Positions 8,453 through 16,403 of a stretch of 64,000 nucleotides of DNA are shown here, in pieces (the first letter of the stretch is position 1; each line of letters opens with the position of its first letter). The DNA lies in contig NZ_OU745390.1 of the NCBI RefSeq assembly GCF_916618955.1, positions 1,240,001 through 1,304,000 on the forward strand, given 5' to 3'. The position numbers were made by a program, and so were the translations under genes. This stretch comes from Pseudomonas sp. Marseille-Q3773 (GTDB lineage Bacteria > Pseudomonadota > Gammaproteobacteria > Pseudomonadales > Pseudomonadaceae). The notes under the pieces were generated by a model. It was given only the letters and a program-made list of their open reading frames with translations, ran no database searches and was not told the origin of the DNA.

Positions 8453-9205
8453 TCAGTTGTAGATATCGAAAGCGAAGTACTTGCTGGCGATCTTCTGGTA
8501 GGTGCCGTTGGCCACGATCTGTTGCAACGCAGTATTCAGGCGCTGGCGCAGGGCTTCGTCGTCCTTGCGCACGGCAATCGCGGCGTCAGCCTTGGTGTTG
8601 GCCACGTCGCCGAGGATCTTGCAGCAGTCGCCGCCGTTCTTGTTCATCCACTCCTGCAGCGGGAACTTGTCGGCGATCACGCCGTCCAGGCGGCCAGCGG
8701 CGAGGTCGGCGTTGGCTTCGTCCATGGTCGGGTACAGCTTCACGTCGGCGCCTGCCTTGGCATAGACGTCTTCGGCGTAGATGGCCTGGGTCGACGACGA
8801 CTGCGCGCCCACGGTATAGCCGTCGAAGTTGGTCTGGGCGTCGCTGATCTTGCTGTCCTTGGCCACGGCGACGGTCAGCGGTGTGCGGTAGTAGTGGTCG
8901 GTGAAGGCGATCTTCTTGCGCCGCTCCTCGGTGTTGATCATCGAGGCCACCACCGCGTCGTACTTGCGTGCCATCAGGGCGGGGATAATGCCTTCCCAGT
9001 CCTGGGCCACCAGTGTGCATTCGACTTTCATCTGCTCGCACAGGGCGTGGGTGATGTCGACATCGAAGCCATGCAGCTGGTTATTGGCGTCGACATAGTT
9101 GAAGGGCGGGTAGGCGCCCTCGGTGGCGAAGCGCAGGGTTTCGGCACTGGCGGCGCCCGACAGCAGCAGGGCGCACGCACCCACCAAGGCCATGGTCTTG
9201 TTCAT
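8453..9205 (-). CDS. Periplasmic amino-acid-binding protein of the ABC transporter
   Basis: This 250-residue SBP_bac_3-family protein captures an amino acid in the periplasm. A Sec signal peptide is clear: positively charged start, hydrophobic MALVGACALLLSG, and an ASA/E cleavage site after residue 21. The mature part starts ETLRFATEGAYPPFNYVDAN, typical of lysine/arginine/ornithine- and glutamine-binding proteins, and includes GFDVDI and the AVVASM-type hinge. A CC pair (GGDCCKILGD) occurs near residue 192. It lies 21 bp after the RpiR regulator gene. The ligand is probably a basic amino acid such as D-lysine, by context only. Confidence 0.88.
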   Translation of the reverse strand: MNKTMALVGACALLLSGAASAETLRFATEGAYPPFNYVDANNQLHGFDVDITHALCEQMKVECTLVAQDWEGIIPALMARKYDAVVASMINTEERRKKIAFTDHYYRTPLTVAVAKDSKISDAQTNFDGYTVGAQSSSTQAIYAEDVYAKAGADVKLYPTMDEANADLAAGRLDGVIADKFPLQEWMNKNGGDCCKILGDVANTKADAAIAVRKDDEALRQRLNTALQQIVANGTYQKIASKYFAFDIYN

Positions 9206-9226
9206 CTCGCACCTCTTGCACTCTTG

Positions 9227-10099
9227 CTATTGTTGTTTTCCCGTCGCCCACGAGGTGTAGCCGACGAATTCGTTATGTAGAGCGGCAGTTGCTTCCAAGC
9301 GTTTTTCAACATCCGGCCCGAGCTTCTTGCAGACCTCGTTGACCATCAGGTGGACCCACGACAGCATGGCCGAGGTGGACTCCCAGAACAGATTGAACTC
9401 GGTGGGGATACGGAACACCTCGTCGGCGTTGGCATCGGCCCAGTCACAGAAGGGGTCGGTCACCAGGGTGACCGCGATGCCAGCCTGGCGCGCCTTCTGG
9501 CACAGCAGCAGGGCGTGGCGGGAGTAACGGCGCGCCTCGAACACCAGCAGGGCGCTGTCTTCGGCGCGGCCCCGCAACACATCGCCAAAGTGCCCGGCGC
9601 CGAGGTCGACCAGTTGCACGCCATCACGCAGGTACTGCAGCAGATGGCTCATGCACATGGCGATGCCGCGTTCGGTCTGGAAACCGGCGATGAACACCCG
9701 CTGCTTGCTTGCCAGGCGTTGCGCAACGGCGTGCCAGGTGCTGTGCTGGCGATACTCGTGCACACGCACCAGGGCGGCGATTTCCAGCTCCAGGCTGCCG
9801 ACGTTGTCGCTGGCGTCCTGGTTCTGGCGGTAATCTTGCAAGCGGTCTCCCACCAGCCACGGGCCATCGCCCAGGTCGTTCTGCAGGTCTTGCTTGAGCG
9901 CCTTGAGGTGGGCATAACCCAGTGAGCGGCAGAAACGGCCAACGCTGGATTCGCTGACGCCCAGCTTCGCCGCAATGCTGGCCGAGGTCTGGAAGGGCAG
10001 TTCATGCAGGTTGGCGAGCATGTAGGTGGCGATCTTGCGGCCCGAAGCAGCGGCCCCTTCGAGGCTGTGTTCCAGGCGTTGCTTGATCATTTGGCTCAT
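9227..10099 (-). CDS. RpiR-family transcriptional regulator of the D-lysine cluster
   Basis: This 290-residue DNA-binding regulator has an N-terminal RpiR (HTH_6) domain over about residues 1-80. Its recognition helix region is ASIAAKLGVSESSVGRFCRS. A SIS-type sensor fold covers roughly residues 120-260. It is the first gene of the minus-strand block and is divergent from dpkA, with 143 bp between the two starts that contain several inverted repeats (see 10130-10179). Characterised RpiR proteins mostly sense phosphosugars, so control of an amino-acid pathway would need a different ligand. The role is inferred from position. Confidence 0.85.
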   Translation of the reverse strand: MSQMIKQRLEHSLEGAAASGRKIATYMLANLHELPFQTSASIAAKLGVSESSVGRFCRSLGYAHLKALKQDLQNDLGDGPWLVGDRLQDYRQNQDASDNVGSLELEIAALVRVHEYRQHSTWHAVAQRLASKQRVFIAGFQTERGIAMCMSHLLQYLRDGVQLVDLGAGHFGDVLRGRAEDSALLVFEARRYSRHALLLCQKARQAGIAVTLVTDPFCDWADANADEVFRIPTEFNLFWESTSAMLSWVHLMVNEVCKKLGPDVEKRLEATAALHNEFVGYTSWATGKQQ

Positions 10100-10129
10100 G
10101 CTGCGGCTCCAGGGGTGAGGCTTGGGAAA

Positions 10130-10179
10130 GAAAATGAATGTTTTCTGTCATCAAGTCAACAATTGACAGATAGCTGTCA
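10130..10179. promoter_or_regulatory. Operator cluster between the RpiR regulator and dpkA
   Basis: Four symmetrical elements are packed in 50 bp: GAAAATGAATGTTTTC (10130-10145), GTCAACAATTGAC (10155-10167), and a half-site trio of CTGTCA (10145-10150), TGACAG (10164-10169) and CTGTCA (10174-10179). The last two form TGACAG-ATAG-CTGTCA. The region serves two divergent promoters and is the obvious binding place for the RpiR-type regulator. Which element is the true site cannot be settled by eye. Confidence 0.55.
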
Positions 10180-10242
10180 CATGCAGGAAAGTTTTTGTCG
10201 TTGCAACGCTGTAGCCATTCCAATTCCAACAAGGAGCTTCAG

Positions 10243-11268
10243 ATGTCCGCACCTTCCCCCAGCACCGTCGTGCGTGTGCCTTTCAGCGAGCTCCAGAGCC
10301 TGTTGCAGGCCATTTTCCAGCGCCACGGCTGCAGCGATGGCGTCGCCAGCGTGCTGGCCCACAATTGCGCCAGCGCCCAGCGCGATGGTGCCCACAGCCA
10401 TGGCGTATTCCGCATGCCCGGCTATGTCTCGACCCTGGCCAGCGGCTGGGTCGATGGCCAGGCCACGCCGCAGGTCAGCGATGTCGCGGCTGGCTACGTG
10501 CGGGTCGATGCTGCGGGCGGCTTTGCCCAACCGGCGCTGGCGGCGGCCCGTGACTTGCTGGTGGCCAAGGCGCGCAACGCCGGTATCGCCGTGCTGGCGA
10601 TTCACAACTCGCACCATTTCGCGGCGCTGTGGCCAGACGTGGAACCCTTCGCTGACGAAGGCCTGGTGGCGTTGAGCGTGGTCAACAGCATGACCTGCGT
10701 GGTGCCGCATGGCGCGCGCAAGCCGCTGTTCGGCACCAACCCCATCGCCTTCGCCGCGCCCTGCGCCGAACATGACCCGATCGTCTTCGACATGGCCACC
10801 AGCGCCATGGCCCACGGCGACGTACAGATCGCCGCGCGCGCCGGCCAGCAGTTGCCGGAAGGCATGGGTGTGGCTGCCAATGGCGAGCCGACCACCGACC
10901 CCAAGGCGATCCTGGAGGGCGGCGCCTTGCTGCCGTTTGGCGGGCACAAGGGCTCGGCACTGTCGATGATGGTCGAGTTGCTGGCAGCGGCGCTGACCGG
11001 CGGGCATTTCTCCTGGGAGTTCGACTGGTCGGGGCACCCGGGCGCGAAGACGCCATGGACCGGCCAGCTGATCATCGTCATCGACCCGAGCAAGGCCGAG
11101 GGCGGGCGCTTTGCCCAGCGCAGCCGCGAACTGGTGGAGCAGATGCAGGCGGCCGGGCTGAGCCGTATGCCCGGTGAGCGGCGTTACCGGGAGCGGGAAG
11201 TGGCCGAGGAGGAGGGTGTGGCGCTGACCGAGCAGGAGCTGCAGGGCCTGAAGGGGCTACTTGGCTGA
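10243..11268 (+). CDS. dpkA: Delta1-piperideine-2-carboxylate reductase (Ldh2 family)
   Basis: DpkA reduces delta1-piperideine-2-carboxylate to L-pipecolate with NADPH, the second step from D-lysine. The 341-residue protein is a malate/L-lactate dehydrogenase (Ldh2) family member rather than a Rossmann enzyme. Family marks are the catalytic HSHG (51-54) and KPLFGTNPIAFAAP, followed by HDPIVFDMATSA. The frame opens at 10195, but the ATG at 10243 has AAGGAG 7 nt ahead and gives MSAPSPSTVVRVPFSEL, the length remembered for P. putida DpkA. It is divergent from the RpiR regulator, and amaC follows after a 162-bp gap with a hairpin. Confidence 0.9.
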   Translation: MSAPSPSTVVRVPFSELQSLLQAIFQRHGCSDGVASVLAHNCASAQRDGAHSHGVFRMPGYVSTLASGWVDGQATPQVSDVAAGYVRVDAAGGFAQPALAAARDLLVAKARNAGIAVLAIHNSHHFAALWPDVEPFADEGLVALSVVNSMTCVVPHGARKPLFGTNPIAFAAPCAEHDPIVFDMATSAMAHGDVQIAARAGQQLPEGMGVAANGEPTTDPKAILEGGALLPFGGHKGSALSMMVELLAAALTGGHFSWEFDWSGHPGAKTPWTGQLIIVIDPSKAEGGRFAQRSRELVEQMQAAGLSRMPGERRYREREVAEEEGVALTEQELQGLKGLLG

Positions 11269-11276
11269 CCCGACAT

Positions 11277-11298
11277 CTTCGCGGGCCAGCCCGCGAAG
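11277..11298 (+). terminator. Perfect 10-bp hairpin after dpkA
   Basis: CTTCGCGGGC, CA, GCCCGCGAAG is a perfect short stem starting 9 bp after the dpkA stop. It is half of the P. putida REP core. It lacks a T-run, so it may act as an mRNA stabiliser or an attenuator between dpkA and amaC. Confidence 0.5.
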
Positions 11299-11430
11299 AA
11301 CCCAGCGCAATGGCCAGCCATGCATTGTTGCATGGACAACCTTGCACAATAGTTGATGTCCCTGGCCTCGCTCTCCGGGTATGCTCAGGGCTGACTTTTC
11401 GTACTGTCCTGATCCAAGGAGCTGCACGCT

Positions 11431-12627
11431 GTGTTCAAACATGTCGATGCCTATGCCGGCGACCCGATCCTCTCGCTGATGGAAACCTTCAAGGCCGACC
11501 CGCGCGCCGACAAGGTCAACCTGAGTATCGGCCTGTACTACGATGAGGCCGGCGTGGTGCCGCAACTGGCGGCTGTGGATGCGGTGGAAAAACGCATCGC
11601 CGGCCAGGACCACGAAGCTTCGCTGTACCTGCCGATGGAAGGCCTGGCCAGCTACCGCCAGGCCATCCAGGCGCTGCTGTTCGGGGCCGATCACCCGGCC
11701 GTGAGCGCTGGCCGCGTAGCTACCGTGCAGACCGTGGGCGGTTCCGGCGCGCTGAAGGTCGGTGCCGACTTCCTCAAGCGTTACTTCCCGCAATCGGAAG
11801 TCTGGGTCAGCAACCCGACCTGGGACAACCACCGTGCCATCTTCGAAGGCGCCGGGTTCAAGGTGCACACCTACCCGTACTTCGACCAGGCCACCCGTGG
11901 CGTGGACTTCGACGGCATGCTGGCGACCTTGCAGACGCTGCCGGCCAACAGCGTGGTGCTGCTGCACCCATGCTGCCACAACCCGACGGGTGCCGACCTG
12001 GACCAGAACCAGTGGCAACAGGTGGTCGAAGTGGTCAAGGCACGCCAACTGATCGCGTTCCTCGACATCGCCTACCAGGGCTTCGCCGAAGGCCTGGTGG
12101 AAGATGCCTATGCCATCCGCGAAATGGCCCGGGCCGGCGTGCCGTGCCTGGTCAGCAACTCGTTCTCGAAGATCTTCTCGCTGTATGGCGAGCGCGTCGG
12201 TGGCCTGTCGGTGGTCTGCGACGACGAGGCCACCGCCCAGAGCGTGCTGGGCCAGCTCAAGGCCACCGTGCGCCGCAACTACTCCAGCCCGCCCAACTTC
12301 GGTGCCCAACTGGTCGCGGGTGTGCTCGGCGATGCCGGCCTGAATGCCCAGTGGGCGGCGGAAGTCGAAGTGATGCGCAAGCGCATCCTCGACATGCGCC
12401 AGGCGCTGGTCGATGCCCTGGCCGTTTTGCTGCCAGGCCAGGACTTCCAGTTCTTCCTGCGTCAGCGCGGCATGTTCAGCTACACCGGCTTCAGCGTCGA
12501 GCAGGTGCGCCGCCTGCGCGACGAGTTCGGCGTGTACCTGATCGACAGCGGCCGGGTGTGCATGTCCGGCCTGCGCCCGGCCAACCTGCAACGGGTTGCC
12601 GAAGCGTTCGCTGCGGTCCAGAAGTAA
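11431..12627 (+). CDS. amaC: Aromatic/lysine-related aminotransferase (class I, PLP)
   Basis: This 398-residue PLP enzyme belongs to the aspartate/tyrosine aminotransferase (TyrB-type) group. The Schiff-base lysine is K247 in [18 protein letters not shown]212 in LDIAYQGF binds the pyridine nitrogen, and [12 protein letters not shown] (179-190) and SNPTWDNH are family marks. Translation starts at GTG 11431, with AAGGA 11 nt upstream; no ATG start fits the conserved N terminus. I recall that the KT2440 counterpart next to dpkA was called amaC in work on D-lysine degradation. It may also act on aromatic amino acids. Confidence is high for the family and moderate for the physiological substrate. 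Confidence 0.85.
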   Translation: MFKHVDAYAGDPILSLMETFKADPRADKVNLSIGLYYDEAGVVPQLAAVDAVEKRIAGQDHEASLYLPMEGLASYRQAIQALLFGADHPAVSAGRVATVQTVGGSGALKVGADFLKRYFPQSEVWVSNPTWDNHRAIFEGAGFKVHTYPYFDQATRGVDFDGMLATLQTLPANSVVLLHPCCHNPTGADLDQNQWQQVVEVVKARQLIAFLDIAYQGFAEGLVEDAYAIREMARAGVPCLVSNSFSKIFSLYGERVGGLSVVCDDEATAQSVLGQLKATVRRNYSSPPNFGAQLVAGVLGDAGLNAQWAAEVEVMRKRILDMRQALVDALAVLLPGQDFQFFLRQRGMFSYTGFSVEQVRRLRDEFGVYLIDSGRVCMSGLRPANLQRVAEAFAAVQK

Positions 12628-12651
12628 CGCCGGCAGGGGCCTGAGCGGCCC

Positions 12652-12680
12652 TCCTGTGGGAGCTGGCCGCTCCCACAGGA
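12652..12680 (+). terminator. Perfect 11-bp stem downstream of amaC
   Basis: TCCTGTGGGAG and CTCCCACAGGA pair perfectly around a 7-nt loop, 25 bp after amaC. The arms are the conserved end of the P. putida REP. There is no T-run. It is the likely end of the dpkA-amaC transcript. Confidence 0.5.
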
Positions 12681-12874
12681 CGCTCCTTCACCTTCGCGTC
12701 AGCCCGCAGGCACAACCCGCTTGTAAAGACAAGTGCAACCGTCCCTCGGATAGGGCTTCGCAAGTGCAACCTTTCCGTGCACAATCGCGCCCCTCTTTCC
12801 CGGTTGAGTTGGGCGGAACGTCTATTTCGCCATTCTCAGCCTGTTGCAGTCTTGCGAGTGGAGCTTCACCCGGA

Positions 12875-14155
12875 ATGAATGAGCAGGCCCCAAGCGTTGA
12901 ACAACGCTTTGCAGAATCGACCCCCGCCACCCTCGGCAGCTGGTCGCGTCACGACACCACCTGGATGCTGGGCCTGTTCGGCACAGCCATCGGCGCCGGA
13001 ACCCTGTTCCTGCCGATCAACGCCGGCCTTGGCGGTTTCTGGCCGCTGCTGATCCTGGCCGCGCTGGCTTTCCCGATGACCTATTTTGCCCACCGCGGGC
13101 TGACCCGCTTCGTGCTCTCGGGGCGCAATGACGGCGATATCACCGAGGTGGTGAAAGAGCATTTCGGTGCTTCCGCCGGCGCCGCCATCACCGTGCTGTA
13201 CTTCTTCGCGATCTTCCCGATCCTGCTGATCTACAGCGTGGCGCTGACCAACACCGTGTCCAGCTTCCTCGAGCACCAGCTGCACATCGAGCCGCCGCCG
13301 CGGGCCATCCTGTCGTTCGTGCTGATCCTCGGCCTGCTGGCCATCGTGCGCTGCGGCGAGCAGGCCACCGTCAAGGTCATGAGCCTGCTGGTCTACCCGT
13401 TCATCGTCGCCCTGGCGCTGCTGGGCCTGTACCTGGTCCCGCACTGGACTGGCGGCATCCTCGACAGCGCCCACCAAGTGCCGCAGGCGTCGGCGTTTCT
13501 GCATACCCTGTGGCTGGCGATCCCGGTGATGGTGTTCTCCTTCAACCACTCGCCGATCATTTCGGCCTTTGCCGTGGACCAGAAACGCCGCTACGGTGCG
13601 CACGCCGATGAACGCAGCGGCCAGATCCTGCGTCGTGCACACCTGCTGATGGTGCTGATGGTGCTGTTCTTCGTGTTCAGCTGCGTGCTCACCCTGAGCA
13701 GTGCCCAGCTGGCCGAAGCCAAGGCGCAGAACCTGTCGATCCTGTCGTACCTGGCCAACCACTTCAGCAACCCGACCATTGCCTTTGCCGCGCCGCTGAT
13801 CGCCTTCGTGGCCATCGCCAAGTCGTTCCTCGGCCATTACATCGGCGCCAGCGAAGGCCTCAAGGGCATCATCACCAAGACCGGTGCGCGCCCGGGTGCC
13901 AAGGCCCTGGACCGCATGGTTGCAGCGCTGATGCTGGTGGTGTGCTGGATCGTTGCCACCCTCAACCCGAGCATCCTCGGCATGATCGAGTCGCTGGGCG
14001 GGCCAATCCTCGCAGTGCTGCTGTTCCTGATGCCGATGTACGCCATTCGCCGGGTACCGTCGATGCGCAAGTACAGCGGTGCGGCGTCCAACCTGTTCGT
14101 CGTGGTAATCGGCCTGGTTGCGCTGAGCTCGGTGGTGTACAGCCTGATCGGCTGA
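12875..14155 (+). CDS. Amino-acid permease, HAAAP/SdaC family (serine transporter type)
   Basis: This 426-residue inner-membrane permease belongs to the hydroxy/aromatic amino-acid permease family, which contains SdaC/DlsT. About eleven hydrophobic segments are present. Family marks include GLFGTAIGAGTLFLPINAGL near the N terminus, the TYFAHRGLTRFVLS loop, and FSFNHSPIISAFA in the middle. The frame is open from 12596, but the ATG at 12875 has GGAG 11 nt upstream and gives the natural MNEQAPSVEQRF leader before the first helix. A clear terminator follows at 14177. Serine import is the default guess for this subfamily; proximity to the lysine genes may be coincidental. Confidence 0.85.
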   Translation: MNEQAPSVEQRFAESTPATLGSWSRHDTTWMLGLFGTAIGAGTLFLPINAGLGGFWPLLILAALAFPMTYFAHRGLTRFVLSGRNDGDITEVVKEHFGASAGAAITVLYFFAIFPILLIYSVALTNTVSSFLEHQLHIEPPPRAILSFVLILGLLAIVRCGEQATVKVMSLLVYPFIVALALLGLYLVPHWTGGILDSAHQVPQASAFLHTLWLAIPVMVFSFNHSPIISAFAVDQKRRYGAHADERSGQILRRAHLLMVLMVLFFVFSCVLTLSSAQLAEAKAQNLSILSYLANHFSNPTIAFAAPLIAFVAIAKSFLGHYIGASEGLKGIITKTGARPGAKALDRMVAALMLVVCWIVATLNPSILGMIESLGGPILAVLLFLMPMYAIRRVPSMRKYSGAASNLFVVVIGLVALSSVVYSLIG

Positions 14156-14176
14156 TGCACACCCTGCGATGAAGCA

Positions 14177-14212
14177 TGCCCGGGGCGTTTGTCGCTACCC
14201 GGGCATTTTTTT
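14177..14212 (+). terminator. Intrinsic terminator of the permease gene
   Basis: TGCCCGGG and CCCGGGCA form a perfect 8-bp stem around a 13-nt loop, followed at once by seven T. It lies 21 bp past the permease stop. Confidence 0.9.
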
Positions 14213-14322
14213 GTCCACAAGATCTGTCTGGCAATAGAACAATTTCACCTGCCCCATAGGCACCCGAGCGCCTTCATGCTTAACTCAGTGTCCTTTTCAA
14301 ACCCCCGCATAAGGAATTCGTC

Positions 14323-14823
14323 ATGGCTCAAGTGACTCTCAAAGGCAACCCGGTCCAGGTCAACGGCAACCTGCCACAGCCCGGCGCCCAGGCTCCGGCT
14401 TTCTCCCTGGTCGGTGAAGGCCTGGCCGACAAGTCGCTGCAGGACTACGCCGGCAAGCGCAAGGTGCTGAACATTTTCCCTAGCGTCGATACCCCGACCT
14501 GCGCCACTTCCGTGCGCAAGTTCAACGCCCAGGCCAACAAACTCGACAACACCGTGGTGCTGTGCATCTCTGCCGACCTGCCATTCGCCCAGGCACGCTT
14601 CTGCGGTGCCGAAGGCCTGGACAACGTGAAGAACCTGTCGACCCTGCGTGGCCGCGAGTTCCTCGACAACTACGGCGTCGCCATCGCCGACGGCCCGCTG
14701 GCCGGCCTGGCTGCCCGCGCCGTGGTGGTGCTGGACGAAAACGACAAGGTGCTGCACAGCGAGCTGGTTGGCGAAATCGCTGAAGAGCCGAACTACGATG
14801 CGGCGCTGGCTGTGCTGAAGTAA
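14323..14823 (+). CDS. tpx: Thiol peroxidase (Tpx-type peroxiredoxin)
   Basis: Tpx reduces hydrogen peroxide and alkyl hydroperoxides using thioredoxin. The 166-residue protein has the usual family length. The peroxidatic cysteine is C60 in [15 protein letters not shown] and the resolving cysteine is C94 in ARFCGAEGL, the atypical 2-Cys arrangement of Tpx. The beginning [18 protein letters not shown] is characteristic. The ATG at 14323 is preceded by AAGGAATT. It is a single gene bracketed by its own intrinsic terminators (14177 before, 14932 after). Confidence 0.97.
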   Translation: MAQVTLKGNPVQVNGNLPQPGAQAPAFSLVGEGLADKSLQDYAGKRKVLNIFPSVDTPTCATSVRKFNAQANKLDNTVVLCISADLPFAQARFCGAEGLDNVKNLSTLRGREFLDNYGVAIADGPLAGLAARAVVVLDENDKVLHSELVGEIAEEPNYDAALAVLK

Positions 14824-14931
14824 GGGTTGTGTCAGGGCGGTGTGGGCATTTATTGCCGGTACCGGCCCTCTGGCGGGTATGGGCTACGGAATCTTCCGGC
14901 CCGGCACCGCTCCAGGCAACACTCTGTAAAT

Positions 14932-14964
14932 GGCCCGGAACACGTTCCGGGCCGTTTTCATTTA
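14932..14964 (+). terminator. Intrinsic terminator downstream of tpx
   Basis: GGCCCGGAAC, AC, GTTCCGGGCC is a perfect 10-bp stem followed by GTTTTCATTT. It lies 108 bp beyond the tpx stop, leaving an unusually long 3' tail with further GC-rich stems. Confidence 0.88.
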
Positions 14965-15089
14965 AAGTTCAGTGTCTTGGCAACGTCAGGCAAAGGTAAA
15001 CCTCTGGTAAAGGCCCTTTGCTAAAGCGATGCCAGTGCTTATCGTTTCATCCTCCCAGGTCGTCATTCCGGACAAGGTTCGTTCAACCC

Positions 15090-16403
15090 ATGCAAGTGCC
15101 CAATTCCCGCTCCCCCCGTCGCTGGCTCGTCGGCCTGCTGATCCTCCTGCTGGTGGCTGCACTGGCCTGGTGGCTGTGGCCTGCCGCGACGCCGGCACAC
15201 AAGGAAACCAGTGGTGGGCGCGGCGGCAAGGGCACGGCCATGGGCATGATGGGCGGCCGCCCTGGCTTTGGCGGCTCCAGCGACCCGGTACCGGTGCGCG
15301 TCGAGCCGGTGCGGGTGGGCGATTTCCCGCTGTACTACAAGGCCCTGGGTACGGTCACCGCGACCAACACCGTGAACGTGCGCAGCCGCGTGGCTGGCGA
15401 GCTGGTGAAGATTCACTTCAAGGAAGGCCAGCAGGTCAAGGCCGGCGACCTGCTCGCCGAGATCGACCCACGCCCCTATCGCATCGCCCTGCAACAGGCC
15501 GAAGGCACCCTGGCGCAGAACCAGGCCCAGCTGAAGAATGCCCAGGTCGACCTGGCCCGTTACAAAGGCCTGTACGCCGAAGACAGCATCGCCAAGCAGA
15601 CCCTCGACACCGCCGAGGCGCAGGTGGCGCAATTCCAGGGGTTGGTCAAGACCAACCAGGCGCAGGTCAACGACGCCCGGCTGAACCTCGAGTTCACCCA
15701 GATCCGTGCGCCAATCAACGGTCGTGTGGGCCTGCGCCAGCTCGACCTGGGCAACCTGGTGGCGGCCAACGACACCACAGCGCTGGTGGTGATCACCCAG
15801 ACCGAACCGATCAGCGTCGCCTTCACCCTGCCGGAAACCGAGCTGAGCACGGTGCTGGAGCGCTACCGTAGCGGTGCCAGCCTGCCAGTCGAGGCCTGGG
15901 ACCGCAGCGACAGCAAGCTGCAGGCCAGCGGCGTGCTGGGCAGCATCGACAACCAGATCGACACCACCACCGGTACCCTCAAGTTCAAGGGCCGCTTCGA
16001 GAACAAGGACCTCGCCCTGTTCCCCAACCAGTTCGTCAACGTGCGCCTGCTCGCCGACACCCTCAGGCAGGTGACCATGGCCCCGGCAGCGGCGATCCAG
16101 TTCGGCAACGATGGCACCTTCGCCTACGTGGTCAACGAGCAGAACACGGTGAACGTGCGCAAGCTCAAGGTGGGCGCCAGCGACGGCGAGCACAGCGTCA
16201 TCCTCGACGGCCTCAAGGCCGGCGAGCGCCTGGTGCTGGAAGGCACCGACCGCCTGCGCGAAGGCACCAAGGTGGAAGTGGTCGAAGACAGCTCGCAAGT
16301 GCCGACCACGCCCGGCCAGCACCTGCAGGGGCAGGAGGCCAAGGGTTCGGCGCAGGCCGGTGGAACACAGCCTGATAAAACAGCAGGCAAGGCGGGCGCA
16401 TGA
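15090..16403 (+). CDS. mdtA: RND efflux periplasmic adaptor (MdtA/MuxA)
   Basis: This 437-residue membrane-fusion protein links the RND pump to the outer-membrane channel. A single N-terminal anchor ([19 protein letters not shown], about 12-30) is followed by a [15 protein letters not shown] linker typical of MdtA. Barrel-sandwich, alpha-hairpin and beta-barrel segments follow, including [18 protein letters not shown] and [15 protein letters not shown]. The frame begins at 15018, but the ATG at 15090 gives [12 protein letters not shown], the expected start just before the anchor; the ribosome site (AAGG) is weak. It is the first gene of mdtABC-opmB, and its stop overlaps mdtB as ATGA. Confidence 0.92.
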   Translation: MQVPNSRSPRRWLVGLLILLLVAALAWWLWPAATPAHKETSGGRGGKGTAMGMMGGRPGFGGSSDPVPVRVEPVRVGDFPLYYKALGTVTATNTVNVRSRVAGELVKIHFKEGQQVKAGDLLAEIDPRPYRIALQQAEGTLAQNQAQLKNAQVDLARYKGLYAEDSIAKQTLDTAEAQVAQFQGLVKTNQAQVNDARLNLEFTQIRAPINGRVGLRQLDLGNLVAANDTTALVVITQTEPISVAFTLPETELSTVLERYRSGASLPVEAWDRSDSKLQASGVLGSIDNQIDTTTGTLKFKGRFENKDLALFPNQFVNVRLLADTLRQVTMAPAAAIQFGNDGTFAYVVNEQNTVNVRKLKVGASDGEHSVILDGLKAGERLVLEGTDRLREGTKVEVVEDSSQVPTTPGQHLQGQEAKGSAQAGGTQPDKTAGKAGA

